From: Mycolicibacterium thermoresistibile
GTDB taxonomy: Bacteria; Actinomycetota; Actinomycetes; Mycobacteriales; Mycobacteriaceae
DNA length: 64,000 nucleotides
Assembly (NCBI RefSeq): GCF_900187065.1
Contig: NZ_LT906483.1
Coordinates: 3,472,001-3,536,000 of the forward strand
Direction of reading: 5' to 3'
The notes under the pieces were generated by a model that was not told where the DNA came from, searched no databases, and saw nothing but the letters and a program-made list of their open reading frames with translations. The translations under genes were made by a program, and so were the position numbers. Position 1 is the stretch's first letter; each line of letters starts with the position of its first letter. Positions 1-7,663 of the stretch are shown here, piece by piece.

Positions 1-213
1 CGGCGGGCGGGCCAGCGAATATCCCCCGTCGCGGCCGCGGTGACTGCGGACCAACCGGGCGGTGCGCAGTTCGGCGAGGATGTCGACGAGAAACTGCGCG
101 GGGATGCCCTGCGCCTTGGCCAGATCGTCGGTCTTGACGATCACGCCCTCGTCGGCGGCCGCCAGTTGCACCATCGCGCGCACCGCGTACTCCGCCTTCG
201 CCGACATCCGCAT
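1..213 (-). CDS. Rrf2-family transcriptional regulator (3' end cut by window edge)
   Basis: The 71 visible codons begin [18 protein letters not shown] and continue through a winged-helix DNA-binding domain (residues about 8-60, including the [15 protein letters not shown] recognition region and the [15 protein letters not shown] wing). This is the N-terminus typical of Rrf2 proteins such as the Rv1287 family. The C-terminal half, where Rrf2 proteins may carry cluster-binding cysteines, lies outside the window, so Fe-S sensing cannot be judged. A second in-frame ATG sits two codons in; the first was used because mycobacterial relatives start MRMSAK. It lies 60 bp downstream of cysQ on the same strand, at the end of the sulfate-activation genes, so control of cysteine or Fe-S supply is a reasonable inference. 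Family assignment is strong; ligand and targets are unknown. Confidence 0.88.
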   Translation of the reverse strand, partial: MRMSAKAEYAVRAMVQLAAADEGVIVKTDDLAKAQGIPAQFLVDILAELRTARLVRSHRGRDGGYSLARPP

Positions 214-240
214 GTGCGGATTGTCGCATCCGTCGGCAGC

Positions 241-291
241 GGTTTCGGCGTGGCTACCGTCGCTGAGCGACCGTCAGCACGCCGAAATCGC
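241..291. repeat. Dispersed palindromic repeat, copy 1 (at the cysQ 3' end)
   Basis: This is an imperfect inverted repeat centred on CGCTGAGCG, with a right arm reading GACCGTCAGCACGCCGAAAT and a left arm reading TTTCGGCGTGGCTACCGTCG. It is related to copies at 37463-37515 and 62193-63592. On the minus strand the right arm supplies the last codons (A-I-S-A-C-stop) of cysQ. As RNA it would fold into a long hairpin just beyond the cysQ stop, so it may work as a terminator or an mRNA-end stabiliser. Confidence 0.85.
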
Positions 292-1008
292 AGATAGCAC
301 GGCGTCGGCAAGCTCGGGGCGGCACACCAGGATGTCGGGCAGCCGGGGGTCGGGGTTGTTGTAGCGCAGCGGCGAGCCGTCGATACGCGAAGTGTGCAAC
401 CCGGCCGCGACGGCCACCGCGGCCGGTGCGGCGTTGTCCCACTCATACTGTCCGCCGGCGTGCACGTAGACATCGGCGCGGCCCTGCACCACCGCGGCCA
501 CCTTCGCGCCGGCAGAACCCATCTCGACCAGGGTGCCGTTCAGCGCGTCGCGCACCGTCAGCGCCAGCGCGGGAGGGCGGGTGCGCGACACCACGATCCG
601 CGGCTGCGCCGCCGCCGGTGGTGGTGCGGAGACGTCCGGGGTCGCCAGGGTCACGCCCTGGGCGGGTAACGCCACCGCCCCGGCGGCCAGTGTCCCGCCG
701 GCCCACAGGGCGACGTGCACGGCCCAGTCGTCGCGACCCGGTTCGGAGAACTCCCGGGTGCCGTCGAGTGGGTCGACGATCCACACCCGGTCGCTGGTCA
801 GCCGGGCCGGATCGTCGGCGCCCTCCTCGGACAGCACCGCGTCACCAGAACGCAGCCGCGCCAGTTCCGCCATCAGGAAGTCGTGGGACCGTTTGTCGCC
901 CGCGTCTTTTCGTTCCGATGCGGCAGCGTCGGCCAACTCGGTGCGCACCGTCAGGAGCAGGTCTCCGGCCCGGGCGGCCAACCCGGCGGCCAGCTCGTGA
1001 TCGTTCAC
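274..1008 (-). CDS. cysQ: 3'(2'),5'-bisphosphate nucleotidase CysQ
   Basis: A 244-aa inositol-monophosphatase-fold phosphatase expected to remove the 3'-phosphate from PAP/PAPS and so recycle the by-product of sulfate activation. Metal-site motifs are visible in order: LSEEGAD (residues 59-65), DPLDGTREF (79-87) and WDNAAPAA (190-197). It starts with GTG and overlaps the cysNC stop by GTGA, so translation is probably coupled in the order cysD-cysNC-cysQ. The final residues AISAC and the stop are supplied by the palindromic repeat at 241-291, so the C-terminus is repeat-derived and lies beyond the last catalytic motif. Length fits mycobacterial CysQ. A closely related inositol phosphatase is the alternative, but the cys operon position favours CysQ. 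Confidence 0.93.
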   Translation of the reverse strand: MNDHELAAGLAARAGDLLLTVRTELADAAASERKDAGDKRSHDFLMAELARLRSGDAVLSEEGADDPARLTSDRVWIVDPLDGTREFSEPGRDDWAVHVALWAGGTLAAGAVALPAQGVTLATPDVSAPPPAAAQPRIVVSRTRPPALALTVRDALNGTLVEMGSAGAKVAAVVQGRADVYVHAGGQYEWDNAAPAAVAVAAGLHTSRIDGSPLRYNNPDPRLPDILVCRPELADAVLSAISAC

Positions 1009-2867
1009 ACCCGCTCACCGAGCAGGTCGATGACCATCTGCGCCAACTCGTCGAGACTGTGCTCGGGGGTGAGTCGCAGATCGGGGTTCTTGGGCCGCTG
1101 ATAAGGGCTGTCGATGCCGGTGAAGTGGGTGATCAGCCCGGCGCGCGCCTTGGCGTACAAACCCTTGGGGTCGCGCCGCTCGCAGTCCTCCAGCGGGGTG
1201 TCGCAGAACACCTCGAAGAACTCGAACCCGGCTTCGGCGTGGATCTGGCGGGCCAACTGCCGGTGCTCCTCGAGCGGGCTGATCGCCGGCACCAGCACGA
1301 CCTGTCCGGAATCGGCGAGCAGCGTGGCGATGTGGGCCAGCCGGCGCAGGTTCTCGGCGCGGTCGGCCATCGAGAACCCCAGATCGGAGTTGAGGCCGTG
1401 CCGCAGATTGTCGCCGTCCAGCACGTAGGCGGGACGACCGCGTTCGAGCAGTTTGCGTTCCACCAGCATCGCCACCGACGACTTGCCCGCGCCCGACAGT
1501 CCGGTGAACCACACCGTGCACCCCCGCGACAACCGGTCTGCGGCGGTGACCAGCGACTGGTGCCGCACGGTGTCCGGGCTGGCGGTCTGCCGGCGTCCGC
1601 GCAGCACCATGCCGGCGCCGACGGTGCCGTTGGTCACCGGGTCGATGAGGATGAACGATCCGGTGGCCGGATTGCGGGTGTACTCGTCGAGCAGCAGCGG
1701 CGCCTGGCTGCGCAGCGAGATGCGGCCCAGCTCATTGAGTTTCAGGGCGGTCGCGGATTTGTCGCGTTCCAGGGTGTTGACGTCGAGCCGGTAGTCCAGG
1801 TCGGTGATGCGGACCCGGGTGGTGCGGGTGGTGTGCTTGAGGATGTAGTCGCGGCCCGGTTCCAGCGCCGACTCGTCGGCCATCCAGCACACCGTGGCGT
1901 CGAAATCCTGGGTCATCTGCGGCCGGTTGTCCGACCGGGTGATCATGTCCCCGCGGCTGATGTCGATGTCGTCGGCGAGGGTGATCGAGATCGCCATCGG
2001 CGGGAACGCCTCGGTCACCGGTCCGGACGGGCCCTCGATGCCGGTGATGCGGGACGTCTTCCCGCTGGGCAGTACGACGATCTCGTCGCCGGTGCGCAGC
2101 ACACCGCTGGCGACCGTGCCCGCATAGCTGCGGTGGTCCTGATGTTCGCGGGTGTGCGGTCGGATCACGTACTGCACCGGGAACCGCACGTCGACCAGGT
2201 TGCGGTCGCCGGCGACGTCGATGCTCTCCAGATGCTCCAGCAGGGCCGGGCCCTCATACCAGGGGGCCCGGTCGGATTTCGTGACGACGTTGTCGCCGTG
2301 CAGCGCCGACAGCGGGATGGCCCGGACGTCGTGCAGGTCGAGCCGGGTCGCGAACGCCTCGAACTCCTCCCGGATCGCGTCGAAACGCTCACGGTCCCAG
2401 TCGATCAGGTCCATCTTGTTGACGGCCAGCACGACGTGCCGCACCCCCAGCAGCGACGCCAGGAAGGCATGCCGCCGGGATTGTTCGAGCAACCCGTTAC
2501 GGGCGTCGACGAGCACGATCACCAGATGCGCGGTGGACGCGCCCGTGACCATGTTGCGGGTGTACTGCAGATGGCCCGGAGTGTCGGCGATGATGAACTT
2601 GCGCTTGGCGGTGGCGAAGTAGCGGTACGCCACATCGATGGTGATGCCCTGCTCCCGCTCGGCGCGCAGCCCGTCGGTGACCAGCGCCAGATCGGTGTAG
2701 TCGTGTCCGCGTTCCTGCGAGGTGCGTTCGACCGCGGCCAGCTGATCCTCCATGACGGCCTTGGAGTCGAACAGCAGCCGTCCGATCAGGGTGGACTTAC
2801 CGTCGTCCACCGAACCGGCGGTGGCCAGCCGCAGCAGCGTGGTGGGCTGGTTGAGCACCTGTGTCAT
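1005..2867 (-). CDS. cysNC: Bifunctional sulfate adenylyltransferase subunit 1 / APS kinase CysNC
   Basis: A 620-aa cytoplasmic fusion. The N-terminal part is the EF-Tu-like GTPase subunit of ATP sulfurylase, with P-loop GSVDDGKST (18-26), switch II DTPGH, and NKMDL for guanine recognition. The C-terminal ~170 residues are APS kinase, with a second P-loop GLSGAGKSS and the APS-binding stretch LDGDNLRHGLN. With CysD it turns sulfate and ATP into APS and then PAPS, using GTP hydrolysis to drive adenylylation. Its ATG directly follows the cysD stop (TAGATG, no spacer), indicating coupled translation and a fixed CysD:CysN ratio. Both nucleotide sites look intact. Length matches the roughly 614-aa mycobacterial enzyme. 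Confidence 0.96.
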   Translation of the reverse strand: MTQVLNQPTTLLRLATAGSVDDGKSTLIGRLLFDSKAVMEDQLAAVERTSQERGHDYTDLALVTDGLRAEREQGITIDVAYRYFATAKRKFIIADTPGHLQYTRNMVTGASTAHLVIVLVDARNGLLEQSRRHAFLASLLGVRHVVLAVNKMDLIDWDRERFDAIREEFEAFATRLDLHDVRAIPLSALHGDNVVTKSDRAPWYEGPALLEHLESIDVAGDRNLVDVRFPVQYVIRPHTREHQDHRSYAGTVASGVLRTGDEIVVLPSGKTSRITGIEGPSGPVTEAFPPMAISITLADDIDISRGDMITRSDNRPQMTQDFDATVCWMADESALEPGRDYILKHTTRTTRVRITDLDYRLDVNTLERDKSATALKLNELGRISLRSQAPLLLDEYTRNPATGSFILIDPVTNGTVGAGMVLRGRRQTASPDTVRHQSLVTAADRLSRGCTVWFTGLSGAGKSSVAMLVERKLLERGRPAYVLDGDNLRHGLNSDLGFSMADRAENLRRLAHIATLLADSGQVVLVPAISPLEEHRQLARQIHAEAGFEFFEVFCDTPLEDCERRDPKGLYAKARAGLITHFTGIDSPYQRPKNPDLRLTPEHSLDELAQMVIDLLGERV

Positions 2868-3824
2868 CTAGAAGTAGCCCTCCCGCTTGCGGTCCTCCAT
2901 ACCGGCTTCGGAGATCCGGTCGTCGGCGCGGGTGGCGCCGCGTTCGGTCAGCCGCGACACCGCTGTCTCGGCGATCACCTCGTCCACCGTGGCGGCCGTG
3001 GACTCCACGCAACCGGTGCAGGTGACGTCGCCGACGGTGCGGAACCGCACCGTGGTCTCGAACACCTCCTCACCCGGGTCGGGCTGCATGAAGCGGTGCA
3101 CCGCCAGCAGCATCCCGTCGCGACGGAACACCTTGCGGCGGTGGGCGTAATAGATCGACGGCAGTGTGATGTTCTCCGCGCCGATGTAGGACCAGATGTC
3201 GAACTCGGTCCAGTTCGACAGCGGGAACACCCGGATGTGCTCACCCTTGTGATGCCGGCCGTTGTACAGATTCCACAGTTCCGGCCGCTGCGCCTTGGGG
3301 TTCCACTGGCCGAACTCGTCGCGGAAGGAGAACACCCGCTCCTTGGCGCGGGCCTTCTCCTCGTCGCGCCGGGCACCCCCGAAGGCGGCGTCGAACTTGT
3401 TCTCCCGGATGGCGCGCAACAGCGTCACGGTCTGCAGCGGGTTGCGCGACGGGCCGTTCTCCACCACCCGGCCGGCGTCGATGTCGTCCTGCACCTTGGC
3501 GACCACCAGCCGCAGGTTGTTCTCGGCGACCAGTTCGTCGCGGGTGGCCAGCACCTCGTCGAAGTTGTGGCCGGTGTCCACATGCATGACCGGGAACGGC
3601 ACCCGGCCCGGCCGGAACGCCTTCATCGCCAGGTGCAGCATGACGATCGAGTCCTTGCCGCCGGAGAACAGCAGCACCGGACGCTCGAACTCGGCGGCGA
3701 CCTCGCGGATGATGTGGATCGCCTCGGCCTCCAGCGCGCGCAGATGGCTGAGCTCGTAGGCACGGGGCTCAGGGGCGCCGGACCCGGGGGCGCCCTCCGA
3801 GGCCTGTGGAATCGTCGCGGTCAT
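2868..3824 (-). CDS. cysD: Sulfate adenylyltransferase subunit 2 CysD
   Basis: A 318-aa catalytic subunit of ATP sulfurylase that adenylylates sulfate to APS with the GTPase CysN. The PP-loop SGGKDS is at residues 54-59, and the family C-terminal region ends KREGYF. The ATG at 3824 is supported by a GAGGA ribosome-binding site 5 nt upstream. It is the first gene of cysD-cysNC-cysQ. The promoter region just upstream holds a -35/-10 pair and a short palindrome (see 3842-3883), and further upstream lies a tandem array. Some homologues are slightly longer at the N-terminus, but the sequence here offers no better start. Confidence 0.96.
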   Translation of the reverse strand: MTATIPQASEGAPGSGAPEPRAYELSHLRALEAEAIHIIREVAAEFERPVLLFSGGKDSIVMLHLAMKAFRPGRVPFPVMHVDTGHNFDEVLATRDELVAENNLRLVVAKVQDDIDAGRVVENGPSRNPLQTVTLLRAIRENKFDAAFGGARRDEEKARAKERVFSFRDEFGQWNPKAQRPELWNLYNGRHHKGEHIRVFPLSNWTEFDIWSYIGAENITLPSIYYAHRRKVFRRDGMLLAVHRFMQPDPGEEVFETTVRFRTVGDVTCTGCVESTAATVDEVIAETAVSRLTERGATRADDRISEAGMEDRKREGYF

Positions 3825-3841
3825 CGCTTCCTCATTAAGTT

Positions 3842-3883
3842 GGTAGAACTACCCAAATTTACCGCCATTACGAGGTATGTAAC
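3842..3883 (-). promoter_or_regulatory. Candidate cysD promoter with overlapping palindrome
   Basis: Read on the minus strand, GTTACA (3878-3883), a 16-nt spacer and TAAATT (3856-3861) make a good -35/-10 pair. The palindrome GGTAG-TT-CTACC (3842-3853) follows the -10 directly and would lie over the transcription start, where a repressor could act. The Rrf2 gene at the end of the same cluster is a candidate binder; that link is inference only. Confidence 0.6.
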
Positions 3884-3940
3884 CACTCGCCGGACGGTGA
3901 TGTCAAAGCTGTCGCCCGGCTTGTGGGGCCGGCCTCAGCG

Positions 3941-4108
3941 TGCGGGCGCCGCGTCGAGCGTGCGGGCGCCGCGTCGAGCGTGCGGGCGCCGCGTCGAGCG
4001 TGCGGGCGCCGCGTCGAGTGGGCGGGCGCCGCGTCGAGTGGGCGGGCGCAGCGTCGAGTGTGCGGGCGCAGCGTCGAGTGTGCGGGCGCAGCGTCGAGTG
4101 TGCGGGCA
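3941..4108. repeat. Tandem array of 20-bp units (8 full copies plus 8 bp)
   Basis: Eight head-to-tail 20-bp units run 3941-4100, followed by a partial unit. Copies 1-3 are identical (tgcgggcgccgcgtcgagcg). Copy 4 changes the penultimate base, copy 5 also changes the first base, copy 6 adds c-to-a at position 10, and copies 7-8 are identical to each other. The ordered variants indicate stepwise duplication. There are no unique spacers, so it is a minisatellite and not a CRISPR array. It lies in the 453-bp gap between canA and cysD, about 60 bp upstream of the cysD -35; no convincing gene is present in that gap. Confidence 0.95.
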
Positions 4109-4119
4109 CGGCCCCCAAA

Positions 4120-4165
4120 GTGCCGTCCCGGTGCGTTCTGAGGCCGATTCGCACCGGGACGGCAC
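4120..4165. terminator. 16-bp perfect stem hairpin downstream of canA
   Basis: GTGCCGTCCCGGTGCG (4120-4135) is the exact reverse complement of 4150-4165, with a 14-nt loop. Beyond it, CGCTCGACGC is an inverted copy of the end of the neighbouring 20-bp repeat unit. It lies about 110 bp past the canA stop in the direction of canA transcription and could insulate canA from cysD. There is no U-tract, so this would be a mycobacterial-type or RNA-stability hairpin and not a classical terminator. Confidence 0.6.
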
Positions 4166-4277
4166 GCTCGACGCACCCAACACACGCCCGGCGCCGCTAC
4201 CGCACGTTCGCCGGCCCCGCCGCACACTCGGAAGCGCGACCTACAGCGTGGTTCCCGCGGCGATGCTCAGGGTGACG

Positions 4278-4772
4278 TCAATCCAGGGTGACTTCGGTGA
4301 GCCGACCGGTGGCGACGTCGAACACGAACCCGCGCAGCGACTCGTGCAGGGTGACGAACGGACTGGCCTCGATACGGCGCAGCGACTGGCGGACGTCCTC
4401 GGCCGGGTCGGAGAACGATTCGGGGGCCCAGGGTGGCCGGATCCCGATCTCCTCCTCGATCTGCTTCTTGAAGTCGTCATCGGTGAACGTCAGCATGCCG
4501 CAGTCGGTGTGATGGATCAGGATGATCTCCCGAGTCCCCAGCAACCGCTGGCTGATCGCCAGCGATCGGATCTCGTCGTCGGTGATCACCCCGCCGGCGT
4601 TGCGGATGACGTGCGCCTCACCCTCGTTGATGCCGAGCGCCCGGTACACGTCGAGGCGGGCATCCATACAGGCCACGATCGCCACATGCTTGCTCGGCGG
4701 CAGCGGCAGCGGCCCCTTGAAGGTCTTGGCGTACTCCTCGTTGTTCCTCAGATATTCATCGGTGACGGACAT
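4278..4772 (-). CDS. canA: Beta-class carbonic anhydrase CanA
   Basis: A 164-aa cytoplasmic beta-carbonic anhydrase (CO2 to bicarbonate), closely resembling Rv1284. Zinc and active-site residues are visible: C35 with D37 and R39 in CMDAR, and H88 and C91 in HHTDCG. The start at 4772 was chosen over the ATG at 4799 because AGGAGGG lies just before it and relatives begin M-[ST]-VTD. It is upstream of cysD on the same strand but separated by a 450-bp gap with repeats and a hairpin, so it is probably a separate transcript. A palindrome with a -10 element lies upstream (4798-4820). Confidence 0.95.
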   Translation of the reverse strand: MSVTDEYLRNNEEYAKTFKGPLPLPPSKHVAIVACMDARLDVYRALGINEGEAHVIRNAGGVITDDEIRSLAISQRLLGTREIILIHHTDCGMLTFTDDDFKKQIEEEIGIRPPWAPESFSDPAEDVRQSLRRIEASPFVTLHESLRGFVFDVATGRLTEVTLD

Positions 4773-4797
4773 GCACCCTCCTGATCGCGGAGCCCGC

Positions 4798-4820
4798 ACA
4801 CCGGGCCCGGTGTGAGGCTA
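4798..4820 (-). promoter_or_regulatory. Candidate canA promoter with 16-bp perfect palindrome
   Basis: ACACCGGGCCCGGTGT (4798-4813) is a perfect palindrome immediately downstream of a minus-strand -10 element, TAGCCT (4815-4820), so it would cover the transcription start about 35 nt before the canA ATG. Its position suits a repressor operator. No regulator can be named. Confidence 0.45.
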
Positions 4821-4864
4821 GCAATCACAGTGACGCATGCCACCATTCGAAATCAGCGTGATTT

Positions 4865-5218
4865 TTACCCCGTGTCGAAGCCGTCCGGCCGCTCCGCGGT
4901 GACCGGCGGGGTCGCCATCGGCGCCGTCGAGGTGGTCGGGCCGTTCCTCTTCCCGGAATTGCCCCCCGCCCCCGAAGACCCCGAAGACCCCGACGACCCC
5001 GCCGACTCCGGGGACTCCGGGGACTCTTCCGGTTCTTCCTCCGAACCCTCCTCGGGGACAGCGGACTCCCCGGTGGTCATCGCGGTGGTGGTCACCGGCC
5101 CCGGCGACGGGGGTTCCGGCTGGGCCGCGCCGACCTCGGCGCCGAAGGTCAGACCGAGGGCGCCCATGGCGATCAGCGCGCCGACCCCAACTGCCGCGGA
5201 CACAAGTTTCAGCTGCAT
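4865..5218 (-). CDS. Small secreted or membrane-anchored acidic Pro/Ser-rich protein
   Basis: A 117-aa protein of unknown function. After MQLK comes a hydrophobic segment (about residues 4-28, VSAAVGVGALIAMGALGLTF) that looks like a signal peptide or anchor, possibly cut near VGAAQ. The rest is low complexity: an acidic patch EEGSEEEPEE, then repeated SPES and SSG motifs and a Thr/Pro tail. There are no cysteines and no recognised domain. The ATG at 5218 was preferred to a GTG three codons upstream because GGTGAGG lies just before it. The neighbour at 5327-5572 has the same plan and shares a TTxxMTTG stretch, so the two are probably a divergent tandem duplication. Confidence 0.7.
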   Translation of the reverse strand: MQLKLVSAAVGVGALIAMGALGLTFGAEVGAAQPEPPSPGPVTTTAMTTGESAVPEEGSEEEPEESPESPESAGSSGSSGSSGAGGNSGKRNGPTTSTAPMATPPVTAERPDGFDTG

Positions 5219-5326
5219 CACCCTCACCTCGACTCCACACGTCTCGTCTCAAGCCTCGGCTGCGGCGCTGCAACCGAGTTGAGGATTGCCGGCTGTGATC
5301 GCGTCAAACCCGATCGCCGTCGAAGC

Positions 5327-5572
5327 CTATTTCGCGGCCTCCTGCTCGGGCGGCAGTGGCGCCGGCCCCTTGATCTGCGGTTCGGCCCGCGTCGTCAACG
5401 GCGTCGGAGGGGGTGTCTGCGAGACGATGGTCACCCCGGTCGTCATGGTGGTTCTGCCCAGTCCGACCGTGGTGCCGCCCGCCGGCTCCTGGTGCACCCC
5501 GGAGCTGAAAATACCCAAGGCGACCACTGCGCCGGAACCGATCACCGCTGCGGTGGCTTTCATCTTGTTCAT
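5327..5572 (-). CDS. Small secreted protein, probable paralogue of the neighbouring gene
   Basis: An 81-aa protein with an N-terminal hydrophobic signal-type segment (MKATAAVIGSGAVVALGIF) and a short Thr/Pro-rich tail containing TTMTTG, ending in PPEQEAAK. Function unknown. The start at 5572 follows a GAGGA ribosome-binding site. It lies 108 bp upstream of the larger relative on the same strand; size, layout and the shared TTxxMTTG motif suggest duplication. Base composition resembles the surroundings. It is divergent from the opp operon, with about 200 bp between them. Confidence 0.65.
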   Translation of the reverse strand: MNKMKATAAVIGSGAVVALGIFSSGVHQEPAGGTTVGLGRTTMTTGVTIVSQTPPPTPLTTRAEPQIKGPAPLPPEQEAAK

Positions 5573-5721
5573 TCGTCCTCCCGAGGTGCCTCCCGAGGTG
5601 CTGCCGCCACGCCTGCGGTTACCAGTACACGACACATCGGGATGATGCACAGGACCGCCCGGTGAACATTGGGTAAAAGTTCGCGGGCGCGTCCGGAGTA
5701 CCCGCGGCCGCGGCGATCTCT

Positions 5722-5727
5722 TAACCT
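5722..5727 (+). promoter_or_regulatory. -10 element upstream of oppB (leaderless uORF promoter)
   Basis: TAACCT fits the mycobacterial TAnnnT -10 consensus. The ATG of a 14-codon reading frame begins 6 nt downstream, so the predicted transcript would start at or next to that ATG. Confidence 0.5.
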
Positions 5728-5733
5728 GTGCCC

Positions 5734-5778
5734 ATGCTGCGTCCGGATCCGTCGAGCCGCCCCCCGGGAGCGCCGTGA
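5734..5778 (+). CDS. Leaderless 14-codon upstream reading frame before oppB
   Basis: ATG at 5734 opens [14 protein letters not shown] and stops at a TGA that overlaps the oppB GTG start (GTGA). The -10 at 5722-5727 predicts a leaderless message, so ribosomes could begin here and hand over to oppB by termination-reinitiation. The Pro-rich sequence (PDP, RPPGAP) could slow ribosomes. Whether the peptide has a function, or only serves coupling, is unknown. Confidence 0.45.
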   Translation: MLRPDPSSRPPGAP

Positions 5779-6752
5779 CCCGATTCCTGGCGCGCCGGTT
5801 TCTCAACTACCTCATCCTGTTGGCGCTGGCGGCGTTCCTGACGTTCACCCTCACCTCGGTGTCGTTCCGGCCACTCGACAGCCTGGAACAGCGCAATCCC
5901 CGCCCCCCGCAGGCGGTGATCGACGCCAAGGCCGCCGAGCTCGGTCTGGACAAGCCGATCCCGATCCGGTTCGCGGACTGGGCCGGCGGCGCCGTCCGCG
6001 GTGACTTCGGCACCACCATCACCGGACAACCGGTCTCCGAGGAACTGTGGCGCCGCATCGGGGTGAGCCTGCGCCTGCTGATCATCGGGTCGGTGCTCGG
6101 CACCGTGGCGGGCGTGGTGCTCGGCGCCTGGGGCGCCATCCGGCAGTACCGGCTCTCCGACCGGGTGGTCACCGTGCTGTCCCTGCTGGTGTTGAGCACC
6201 CCGACGTTCGTCATCGCCAATCTGCTGATCCTCGGCGCGCTGAACGTCAACTCGGCGCTCGGCGTGCAGCTTTTCGCCTACACCGGTGAGACGTCACCAG
6301 ACGTGGTGGGCGGCACCTGGAATCAGATCCTCGACCGGCTCCAGCATCTCGTGCTGCCCACGCTCACCCTCGCATTGGCCGCGATGGCGGGCTACTCGCG
6401 TTACCAGCGCAACGCCATGCTCGACGTCCTCGGTCAGGACTTCATCCGCACCGCCCGCGCCAAGGGTCTGACCCGCCGCCAGGCACTGGTCAAACACGGG
6501 CTGCGGACCGCACTGATCCCGATGGCCACCCTGTTCGCCTACGGCTTGGCCGGGCTGGTGACCGGCTCGGTGTTCGTCGAGAAGATCTTCGGCTGGCACG
6601 GCATGGGTGAATGGATCGTGTTCGGCATCGCGACCCAGGACACCAACATCGTCGTCGCCATCACCGTGTTCACCGGCGCGATGATCCTGGTGGCCGGTCT
6701 GCTCTCCGACGTCATCTACGCGATGCTCGACCCGAGGGTGCGTGCCCGATGA
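5775..6752 (+). CDS. oppB: Oligopeptide ABC transporter permease OppB
   Basis: A 325-aa inner-membrane permease of the peptide/nickel type. An N-terminal transmembrane helix (about 10-30) is followed by a periplasmic loop with the [12 protein letters not shown] signature, then several membrane helices and the cytoplasmic EAA-like loop with [11 protein letters not shown] (about 225-240) that contacts the ATPase. It starts GTG at 5775 and ends DPRVRAR, the usual OppB/DppB C-terminus. It overlaps the upstream short reading frame (GTGA) and oppC (ATGA). The operon order B-C-D-A equals Rv1283c-Rv1280c. Confidence 0.94.
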   Translation: MTRFLARRFLNYLILLALAAFLTFTLTSVSFRPLDSLEQRNPRPPQAVIDAKAAELGLDKPIPIRFADWAGGAVRGDFGTTITGQPVSEELWRRIGVSLRLLIIGSVLGTVAGVVLGAWGAIRQYRLSDRVVTVLSLLVLSTPTFVIANLLILGALNVNSALGVQLFAYTGETSPDVVGGTWNQILDRLQHLVLPTLTLALAAMAGYSRYQRNAMLDVLGQDFIRTARAKGLTRRQALVKHGLRTALIPMATLFAYGLAGLVTGSVFVEKIFGWHGMGEWIVFGIATQDTNIVVAITVFTGAMILVAGLLSDVIYAMLDPRVRAR

Positions 6753-7663
6753 CCGACACCGCCTCCGCGGCCCGCTCCGGTCTGCACACCGAACGGTTCG
6801 TGTCCCGCCGCACCCTGGTGCTGCGGCGCTTCCTGCGCAACCGGCCCGCCGTCATCTCGCTGGCGGTGCTGGCGCTGATGTTCGTCGGCTGCTACGCGCT
6901 GCCGCCGTTGTTGCCGTACAGCTACACCGACCTCGACTACACCGCGCTGCAGCAGCCGCCCAGCGCCGAACACTGGTTCGGCACCAACGGGCTGGGCCAG
7001 GACATCCTGGCCCAGACGTTGCGCGGGATGCAGAAGTCACTGCTGATCGGCGTCTGCGTGGCCTTCATCTCCACGCTGTTCGCCGCGACCGTCGGCGCGG
7101 TAGCCGGGTACTTCGCCGGCTGGCGGGACCGCGCCCTGATGTGGCTGGTCGACCTGCTGCTGGTGGTGCCCAGCTTCATCCTGATCGCGATCATCACCCC
7201 GCGGACCCGCGACACCGGCACCATCCTGTGGCTGATCCTGCTGCTGGCGGCGTTCAGCTGGATGATCAGCTCGCGGATGGTCCGCGGGTTGACGATGAGC
7301 CTGCGGGAGCGCGAATTCGTCGTCGCCGCACGATATATGGGCGTGCCGCACTGGCGCATCATCGTGCGGCACATCATCCCCAACGTGGCCTCGATCCTGA
7401 TCATCGACACCGCACTCAACGTCGGCCTGGCCGTGCTGGCCGAAACGGGGCTCAGCTACCTGGGATTCGGTGTGCAACGGCCCGATGTGTCGCTGGGGAC
7501 GCTGATCGCCGACGGCACCCCGTCGGTCACCACCTTCCCCTGGGTGTTCCTGTTTCCCGCCGGGGTGCTGGTGGTGATCATCCTGTGCGCCAATCTGATC
7601 GGCGACGGCCTGCGGGACGCCTTCGATCCCGGTGCCGGCGCGCTGCGGAGGGCCTCCCGATGA
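6749..7663 (+). CDS. oppC: Oligopeptide ABC transporter permease OppC
   Basis: A 304-aa second permease of the peptide importer. A cytoplasmic N-terminus precedes the first helix (about 38-58); the periplasmic stretch [18 protein letters not shown] is the classic OppC/DppC signature, and the EAA loop [14 protein letters not shown] precedes the final helices. The ATG was set by the ATGA overlap with oppB; a longer open frame upstream lies inside oppB and was ignored. The 3' end overlaps oppD by ATGA. Confidence 0.94.
   Translation: MTDTASAARSGLHTERFVSRRTLVLRRFLRNRPAVISLAVLALMFVGCYALPPLLPYSYTDLDYTALQQPPSAEHWFGTNGLGQDILAQTLRGMQKSLLIGVCVAFISTLFAATVGAVAGYFAGWRDRALMWLVDLLLVVPSFILIAIITPRTRDTGTILWLILLLAAFSWMISSRMVRGLTMSLREREFVVAARYMGVPHWRIIVRHIIPNVASILIIDTALNVGLAVLAETGLSYLGFGVQRPDVSLGTLIADGTPSVTTFPWVFLFPAGVLVVIILCANLIGDGLRDAFDPGAGALRRASR

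Noticed and set aside
3941-4108. Repeat array as a possible CRISPR
   Set aside because: Units are contiguous 20-bp copies with no unique spacers, and no cas genes are present.
426-4784. Very long open frame on the plus strand (over 1400 codons) opposite the cys genes
   Set aside because: It is antisense to cysQ, cysNC, cysD and canA, is Arg/His/Gly-rich without domains, and reflects high-GC codon bias. The same holds for long frames opposite oppCD (7456-9573), opposite oppA (9570-11357) and opposite irtA (49418-52075).
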